A DNA stretch of 10,073 nt from Lentisphaeria bacterium UBA1776 (GTDB lineage: Bacteria; Verrucomicrobiota; Lentisphaeria; Victivallales; Victivallaceae): NCBI GenBank assembly GCA_002314605.1, contig DCGO01000088.1, positions 868-10,940 of the forward strand, written 5' to 3'. Positions within the stretch are counted from its first letter, which is position 1; every line of letters begins with the position of its first letter. The notes below the pieces were generated by a model, which was not told the origin of the DNA, did no database searches, and saw only the letters and a list, made by a program, of their open reading frames with translations. Positions 5,065 to 10,073 of the stretch are shown in pieces. The translations under genes and the position numbers were made by a program.

Positions 5065-6324
5065 ATGAATATTACAGTTATTTCCACCGGCAGGGAACTT
5101 CTGCGGGGGGCCGTCGTCAATACCAATCTGGCGGAGATGGGCCGGCGGCTTCTGGCAAACAGGATGCCGGTCACCCGGGCCATTCTGGCCGGAGACGGCC
5201 GCCGGGAGCTTTTGACCGCCATCGCAGACGGCGTCCGGGAAACAGACATACTGATGATTTCCGGGGGGCTCGGCAGTACCGGGGACGATCTGACCAGAGA
5301 TGCGGCGGCGGAATTTTTCGGTCTGGAACTCCGGCGGGATGCGGAGCTCTCGGCCCGGCTCCGCCGGTTCTACCGGGAACATCACCCGGAGGGCCCCGTC
5401 CCAAAAATGCTTTTCCGCCAGGCGGATGTGCCGGAAGGAGCGGAGATCCTGCCCAATACGGAAGGGAGTGCCCCCGGGCTGTATTTCCGGACCTGCTATG
5501 GGGGGCGTGAGATCCGGGTCTTTCTCCTGCCGGGGCCGCCACATGAACTGGTGCCCATGTTTGAGAACGAGGTGCTCCCACGGCTGGCGGACGCGGCAAA
5601 GGGGACGCTCACCCGGGCCTTCCTTGCCGAAGGCGTCGGGGAGCTGGAAGCCGAAACCCGGCTCCGGGAAGCGGGGTGTCCGGGGGAACGGGCCTGTTGT
5701 GCCATTCCGGGGGGGACCCGGCTCTTTTTCACCGGAAGCGATCCGGAACTGGATGAGGCGCAGGCCATTGCGGAAAAACTTTTCGGAAATGCCCTGACTT
5801 CTGCGGCAAGTCCGGCGGAGGCCTGCATCCGGCGTCTCCGGGAGCGGAAGCTCAAGCTGGCACTGGCGGAATCCTGTACCGGCGGGATGATTTCCGGCAT
5901 GCTGACGGAGATCCCCGGTGCATCGGAGGTCCTGCTGGGGGGGGTGGTGTCGTACAGCAATGACGTCAAGCGGGATCTTCTGGGAGTGGCTCCGGAGATC
6001 CTGCGGGATCACGGCGCCGTCAGCGAACCCTGTGCCCGGGCCATGGCCGAAGGGGCATTGGCGCGTCTGCACGGGGATATTGCCGGTGCCGTGACGGGGA
6101 TCGCCGGGCCGGGAGGGGGGACCCCGGAAAAACCGGTGGGACTGGTGTGGATTGCCGTATCGTTCCGTGGGAAAACATTTGCGGAAGAGTGTCATTTCAA
6201 AGGCAGCCGGGATACCATCCGGCACCGGACTGCGGCGGCGCTGCTGGGACTTCTGCGGCGTGTCCTGAAGGGCGAAGCGGAAGCGCCGGAGCGTATGGAA
6301 GGGCCGGCCGGACCGGTTTTCTGA
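5065..6324 (+). CDS. cinA: CinA family protein with C-terminal NMN amidohydrolase (PncC) domain
   Basis: A two-domain cytoplasmic enzyme of 419 residues, full family length. Residues 1-165 form the MoaB/Mog-like (COG1058) domain with S-G-G-L-G-S-T-G-D-D-L-T (66-77), L-P-N-T-E-G-S-A-P-G (129-138) and L-L-P-G-P-P-H-E-L (154-162); in characterised homologues this part is an ADP-ribose pyrophosphatase. Residues about 255-405 form the PncC domain with A-E-S-C-T-G-G (S270 the expected catalytic serine), G-V-V-S-Y-S-N-D-V-K, G-A-V-S and T-G-I-A-G-P-G-G-G-T-P-E-K-P-V-G (344-359). That domain converts nicotinamide mononucleotide to nicotinate mononucleotide for NAD recycling. I prefer ATG 5065 over ATG 5035: the conserved N-terminus M-N-I-T-V-I-S-T-G-R-E-L begins there, and the ten-residue extension lies in promoter-like DNA. 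The upstream site (GCGGGA) is weak. A competence role, as the name suggests, is not implied. Confidence 0.95.
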   Translation: MNITVISTGRELLRGAVVNTNLAEMGRRLLANRMPVTRAILAGDGRRELLTAIADGVRETDILMISGGLGSTGDDLTRDAAAEFFGLELRRDAELSARLRRFYREHHPEGPVPKMLFRQADVPEGAEILPNTEGSAPGLYFRTCYGGREIRVFLLPGPPHELVPMFENEVLPRLADAAKGTLTRAFLAEGVGELEAETRLREAGCPGERACCAIPGGTRLFFTGSDPELDEAQAIAEKLFGNALTSAASPAEACIRRLRERKLKLALAESCTGGMISGMLTEIPGASEVLLGGVVSYSNDVKRDLLGVAPEILRDHGAVSEPCARAMAEGALARLHGDIAGAVTGIAGPGGGTPEKPVGLVWIAVSFRGKTFAEECHFKGSRDTIRHRTAAALLGLLRRVLKGEAEAPERMEGPAGPVF

Positions 6325-6343
6325 AAAAATTTTCCATCCCCGC

Positions 6344-6372
6344 TTGCATTTTCATCAATCCGGATGTATCTT
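6344..6372 (+). promoter_or_regulatory. Candidate promoter for the small reading frame after cinA
   Basis: TTGCAT (6344-6349) and TATCTT (6367-6372) are 17 bases apart, the same spacing and -35 word as upstream of cinA. A start near 6379 would give a leader of about 55 bases to ATG 6434. The region 6325-6433 has no other gene and no clear terminator for cinA. Confidence 0.4.
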
Positions 6373-6433
6373 TATCGCAGAAGTACTTTATTCAGACTGA
6401 AAAAAACGTTTGCAGCAAAGAAAGGAGACGGGG

Positions 6434-6724
6434 ATGACGGGGGAGGTCATCAGTTTTTTTGACTGCTGTCCGGTGACCCGTGAGGGTCAGCTTCTGGTGG
6501 AGCCGCCGCCGGCAGTCAGGGAGAGATCCATCACCGTAAAGGAAACGATGCAGACGGCCTACACTTATTTGGAGCATGCCGCCCGTCGCTTTACGCGCTG
6601 GATCACGGTCACCGCAGGGGCGGTGCGCCGGTTTGTCCATCGGTCTTGTCAGACCGGTCGGACCCGTCGGACAAGTCTGACCGGCGTCCAGATTTTACGA
6701 AGAATTGCGGTTTTAAGAATTTGA
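6434..6724 (+). CDS. Small hypothetical protein, Arg/Thr-rich repeat near the C-terminus
   Basis: An unrecognised 96-residue reading frame. Support: ATG 6434 has a strong AAAGGAG site seven bases upstream, a promoter-like pair lies further upstream, and the first 60 codons show the G/C-rich third positions of nearby real genes. The same frame is open from ATG 6410, but the ribosome site favours 6434. The N-terminal part (M-T-G-E-V-I-S-F-F-D-C-C-P-V) is mildly acidic. The C-terminal third is very basic, and its Q-T-G/R-T-R/R-T-S/L-T-G triplets are encoded by a 9-base DNA tandem repeat. No signal peptide, membrane segment or known domain is visible. The opposite strand is also open over 6392-6640 but without a comparable start site. 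It may be a true small protein, a decayed gene, or a leader for the giant gene that follows 34 bases later. Confidence 0.4.
   Translation: MTGEVISFFDCCPVTREGQLLVEPPPAVRERSITVKETMQTAYTYLEHAARRFTRWITVTAGAVRRFVHRSCQTGRTRRTSLTGVQILRRIAVLRI
6648..6683. repeat. Four tandem 9-base units, consensus GTCNGACNN
   Basis: Units are GTCAGACCG, GTCGGACCC, GTCGGACAA and GTCTGACCG, head to tail without gaps. Each unit is itself a small inverted repeat, GTC-N-GAC, so the array can pair in several registers; for example CTTGTC (6645-6650) pairs with GACAAG (6670-6675). The array lies within the small reading frame and keeps its frame because nine is a multiple of three. Confidence 0.75.
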
Positions 6725-6733
6725 ACCCATAAC
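6705..6733 (+). promoter_or_regulatory. Candidate promoter for the giant surface-protein gene
   Basis: TTGCGG (6705-6710) and CATAAC (6728-6733) are 17 bases apart, with a predicted start near 6740, about 19 bases before ATG 6759. It overlaps the end of the small reading frame. The match is moderate, and an A-rich run (6731-6756) follows it. Confidence 0.3.
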
Positions 6734-6758
6734 AAAAACAAAAAAAAGGAAAAAAATT

Positions 6759-9700
6759 ATGGCAGATTACAACGACGGACTTAAGTTTGAAGATGGAACT
6801 TTAATGTGGTATAGTGCTAAAACCCCGGTTGATGTTCAGACGACATTCGGTGATACACTGAGCATTTCCGGCAGCTCGGAAGAGGGTTATGTCATTACTC
6901 TGAATAATTTCAACTTCACAACCGATTTCGCCAGAGGATTGACTATTATTGACAAGAACTGCAGTACCATTGTTTTGAAAGGCGAAAACACCATAACCGC
7001 CGGAACAGAAGGCGATACTTTCCGTTCCGGTCTTCGTTTCGACTTTAATCCCCTCACTATTGAGGGCGAGGGAGAGAATGTGACTTTCTCCGTCACCTCC
7101 GGCAATTATTCCTATAGCGAAGGAATCCATGTCAAGGATTTGATCATCAATGGCGACATAACGCTTACGGCGAAAACCCTCGGGACGGGTGAGAATGCTT
7201 TCGCTATTCGTTATACTGAAAAATCTACCCCAACGACCCTTGACGTCACCGATACGGAGGGCAACAAGCTGACCTTCAACGGTGAAGTAAGAACGTATAC
7301 GGATGATCAGGGTAACATCAAGAATCCTGTTATCATGAAAGCCGGCGTAATCGCTCCCGAGGTCACCGTCCTCACCGAAAAAGAGTGGTTCAATGCAGAC
7401 GACAAGACCGTCACCGTCAATGGTACGATCGTGGACCACAGCGGCAAGGGTATCAAGAGCTTCACGGTGGAAGTCGGCGGAGCCCAGCCGGTGGAACTCG
7501 AGATCACCCGGGTAGGCACGAGTAATGAGTACGAGTGGAATTACACCTACGGAGGCAAGGACACCGAGGGTACGAACCTTTCCTTCACGGCCACGGACGA
7601 GAATGATCAGACCGGCAAAGCGCAATACCTCCTGAAGGTCGATACGGTTGCTCCGACTGTCACGATTGCTGAAAGCATGACCTCGAAGGCTGATTATGTG
7701 GATAAAGCGACCGGCATCAGCTGGTACACGAAGAGGGAGCAGGATGGTTTCATCACCGCCGTGGGTACCGATAATCCCGGTTCCGGTATTGACTATATGA
7801 TCGTGGACGACATCCCGCAAATGAAGGGTGCTGCTGGTGTCAACAAGACTCTGTATCTCACCGAAGAAATGGACGAGGCGGCTTCATACGAGTTCGGCGC
7901 CAAGGACGTTGCCGGAAACGAGACCGAAGATGTTGTCACCTTCACCTACAACGTGGACGGCACCGGGCCGACGATCGCCGAGGTGTTCTTCGTAGGCGAT
8001 GAGGGCAAGATGTATTATGATGAAGTTACTGACGTAACCTGGTTCAAGATGGACTCCTCTGCCGCGCTGGCTGCCGAAATTAAAGATACAAAATCCGGCC
8101 TCGCGAGCGCAAATTATGCGGAAATCCCCTACGACACGGACAAGAAGCTCTTCACCCTTGATACGACGGTCGAAGTACAACCCGAGGAATACAATATTAC
8201 TGCCACTGACAATGTGGGCAACGAGAGTGATTCACCGAAATACGCCTACGCGGTGGACGGCTCCGCTCCGGTCATCGTGGTCACCCAGGATCCGGATCTT
8301 CCGCTGTATGCCGGCAGCGTGGCGGTCTTTGCGGCCATGGATGATGGCGAGGGCAGCGGCATCAAGACGAAGCAGTACGCCATCAACGGCGGGGACTTCC
8401 AGGATTACAATGATTCTGTCGTGATCACAGGAGATAATTACGTTGGTGAAACCTGCATCATCACCTTCAAAGCGGTCGATAATGTCGGCTATGAGACGAC
8501 AAAAGACTATCAGGTCGTCAACGTGGATCTCTGGACGCCTGTAATTGATCTTTACTTCGACAACACTACGGTTTCCGCAGAGCAGTTCCTGTCGGCTTAT
8601 GCGACCGATGAACACACCAAAGTGGTGGCGTTCCAGTATAAGTTCGGCGAGGACGGGGAGTGGACCGATTACGACAACGGGCAGGAGATCACCGTCGATG
8701 CCAACGGGACCTACTATTTCCGTGCCGAGGATGTGGCAGGCAATAAGACTGAAACTTCCGTCACTTACTACAACATCACCGCTCCGAACGCGGAGACCTT
8801 CACGGTCATCGGTGATGACAAGGTGATCGTTGATAAACAGTCTCACAAGAACGTCATCTTCGAAGCCGGCAGCACTCTGACAATTACGGAAACCGGTTCG
8901 CTGTATGCCGGCACCTTGAGCATGAACGGCAGCAACGTGCTGGCGAATTTCGGCTCCGCCGATGCGGAAAAGCTGATTGTCAGCGGTACCGGCAATGTCA
9001 TCAGCGGCGATCTGGACGGCGTGGCGGCGATCGCCATGAAGGATGCGGAACTCACGCTCAGCAAGGATCTTTACGACAGCTTCATGGACGGCGCCAATTT
9101 CCAGTCCGCCGGGAAACTGATCGTGGAAGCCTCCGAAGCCAATTCTCTGACTCCGGACGACATCAACGACATTTTCCTTACGGCGAATGTGGACGATGTG
9201 AAGTTCAACATGAACCTCATCAATATCGGCAAAATGACCTTCAATGCCGGCAAGGCCATGACCGTCGGATTCGAAGACGGTTACGGGACTGACAAGGGTG
9301 ATACGATCCGTTTCGCCAAGAATTCCGATATCACTCTCGGCACCGAAGGCGGGACGATCGATCTGCTGGCCGGGAACAACAAGGTCCAGATCGACAAGGA
9401 TGCCGATGTGGAGATCAACTCCAACCTCGCCAATGTGAGCACGGTGAAATCCGCCAAGGGTTCAGGCGTCACGACGGGCGACATCTCCTTCCAGCTCGGT
9501 CGCAATGCCACGCTGAAGGCGGAAGGTAAGTCCTTCCTCGCCGGTGACATCACCGGTACGGACAAGGCCACCACCCTTTCCGCCAGCAAGGGCACGCAGT
9601 TCTTCTCCGGCGACATTACGCTCGGCGCCAGGAACGACAAGATCACCACCGGTACGGACTCCATCTTCGTGGGCGAAGCCATCGACTTCGGCGCCGGAAA

Positions 9701-10073
9701 CGATACGCTGAAGATCGGCAAGGATGCGTATTTCAACGTGTACGACGGGATCGACTTCGGCGGCGGCAAGGACAAGATCGAAGTGGCTTCCTGCAGCAAG
9801 GGCAATGACAGCGCAGTGGTGCTGAAGGCGGATAAGGATGGGGCCTCCAGCCTCACCAAGTTCACCATCGGCAAGAACGCCGTGGCATATCTCTCCAGCG
9901 AGCTCATTGACAAGGGCGAGGCCCTCAACAAGAACTTCGCCAAAAATGCGACGGTCTATGATATCGGTGAATTTAACGTGGCGAAGAACTTCACCGACAT
10001 TGCTGACGAGCGTAGCGACAATGAAGCCAAAAATGCCCGGCTGCTGGAAACGGCGGATTACGCCGGCTGGCTG
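6759..10073 (+). CDS. Giant Ig-like/beta-strand-repeat surface protein with RTX-like motifs (partial, runs off the window)
   Basis: Open for 1105 codons with no stop before the window end. ATG 6759 has AAAGGA upstream; an in-frame TAA at 6714-6716 with no other start codon between shows the N-terminus M-A-D-Y-N-D-G-L-K-F is real and has no signal peptide. Residues 1-198 are beta-rich with helix-like alternation (G-L-T-I-I, N-P-L-T-I-E-G, K-D-L-I-I-N-G). Residues about 199-670 hold five Ig-like repeats, each ending in A-x-D-x-x-G-N-type strands (A278, A381, A482, A572, A656), most followed by a V-D-x-x-x-P linker. Residues 671-1080 are short beta-strand repeats rich in G, D, N and K, with RTX-like G-A-R-N-D (956-960), G-A-G-N-D (978-982) and G-G-G-K-D (1001-1005). 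Probably an exported adhesin or sheath-type protein; the route is unproven, type I secretion being my first guess. A cytoplasmic role is unlikely given the repeats. Confidence 0.85.
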   Translation, partial: MADYNDGLKFEDGTLMWYSAKTPVDVQTTFGDTLSISGSSEEGYVITLNNFNFTTDFARGLTIIDKNCSTIVLKGENTITAGTEGDTFRSGLRFDFNPLTIEGEGENVTFSVTSGNYSYSEGIHVKDLIINGDITLTAKTLGTGENAFAIRYTEKSTPTTLDVTDTEGNKLTFNGEVRTYTDDQGNIKNPVIMKAGVIAPEVTVLTEKEWFNADDKTVTVNGTIVDHSGKGIKSFTVEVGGAQPVELEITRVGTSNEYEWNYTYGGKDTEGTNLSFTATDENDQTGKAQYLLKVDTVAPTVTIAESMTSKADYVDKATGISWYTKREQDGFITAVGTDNPGSGIDYMIVDDIPQMKGAAGVNKTLYLTEEMDEAASYEFGAKDVAGNETEDVVTFTYNVDGTGPTIAEVFFVGDEGKMYYDEVTDVTWFKMDSSAALAAEIKDTKSGLASANYAEIPYDTDKKLFTLDTTVEVQPEEYNITATDNVGNESDSPKYAYAVDGSAPVIVVTQDPDLPLYAGSVAVFAAMDDGEGSGIKTKQYAINGGDFQDYNDSVVITGDNYVGETCIITFKAVDNVGYETTKDYQVVNVDLWTPVIDLYFDNTTVSAEQFLSAYATDEHTKVVAFQYKFGEDGEWTDYDNGQEITVDANGTYYFRAEDVAGNKTETSVTYYNITAPNAETFTVIGDDKVIVDKQSHKNVIFEAGSTLTITETGSLYAGTLSMNGSNVLANFGSADAEKLIVSGTGNVISGDLDGVAAIAMKDAELTLSKDLYDSFMDGANFQSAGKLIVEASEANSLTPDDINDIFLTANVDDVKFNMNLINIGKMTFNAGKAMTVGFEDGYGTDKGDTIRFAKNSDITLGTEGGTIDLLAGNNKVQIDKDADVEINSNLANVSTVKSAKGSGVTTGDISFQLGRNATLKAEGKSFLAGDITGTDKATTLSASKGTQFFSGDITLGARNDKITTGTDSIFVGEAIDFGAGNDTLKIGKDAYFNVYDGIDFGGGKDKIEVASCSKGNDSAVVLKADKDGASSLTKFTIGKNAVAYLSSELIDKGEALNKNFAKNATVYDIGEFNVAKNFTDIADERSDNEAKNARLLETADYAGWL

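Noticed and set aside
5023..6225. 400-codon minus-strand frame opposite cinA
   Set aside because: It is a shadow of cinA, lacks a ribosome site, and has no domain.
6302..6330. GGCCGGCCGG...CCGGTTTT at the end of cinA as a terminator
   Set aside because: Only a 4-base stem forms with a short, interrupted T-run, and it lies within the coding sequence. It is too weak to call.
6801..7820. 339-codon minus-strand frame, and others up to 9943, opposite the giant gene
   Set aside because: The plus strand is open for 1105 codons with a clear start and repeated domains. The minus frames are fragmentary and lack start sites.

Overview
The window looks like chromosomal DNA from a moderately GC-rich, Gram-negative-type bacterium. 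My best guess is a gut or anaerobic member of the Lentisphaerota (Victivallis-like). That guess rests on the mix of a PocR-domain AraC regulator, a sigma-54-driven small heat-shock operon, GTCNGACNN short tandem repeats and a giant Ig/beta-strand surface protein. It comes from remembered genome style, not a database match. Housekeeping genes carry strongly GC-biased third codon positions, which also explains the many long antisense reading frames.

Layout. Positions 1-108 are a leader with one hairpin. At 109-987 (+) is a PocR-type sensory/AraC regulator, which meets a major facilitator transporter (992-2218, -) tail to tail with only 4 bases between the stop codons. An ATACC-rich palindromic cluster lies just upstream of the transporter. 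Next comes a self-contained stress module on the minus strand: two different Hsp20 small heat-shock proteins (3214-2753 and 2737-2402). It is preceded by a full-consensus sigma-54 (-24/-12) promoter (3283-3267) and closed by a strong rho-independent terminator (2376-2333). Just upstream, a second minus-strand terminator (3370-3329) ends the aroA-ybaB unit: EPSP synthase (4980-3712) followed after 2 bases by a YbaB/EbfC nucleoid-associated protein (3709-3392). aroA is divergent from cinA (5065-6324, +; NMN deamidase/CinA), with candidate back-to-back promoters in the 84-base gap.

The right-hand third is accessory in character. A small unrecognised reading frame (6434-6724, +) has a good ribosome binding site and contains a 4-unit, 9-base tandem repeat. 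Then comes an open reading frame from 6759 that runs off the window end (at least 1105 residues). It lacks a signal peptide, and an upstream in-frame stop rules out a longer start. It is built from an AT-richer N-terminal beta region, five Ig-like repeats and a beta-strand-repeat region with RTX-like G-x-G-N-D motifs. I read it as a surface or secreted adhesin-type protein, perhaps exported by a type I system.

The most informative points are the sigma-54 promoter of the Hsp20 operon, the leaderless giant protein with its mosaic composition, and the repeat-bearing small reading frame between cinA and it. I found no RNA gene, insertion sequence or CRISPR array.
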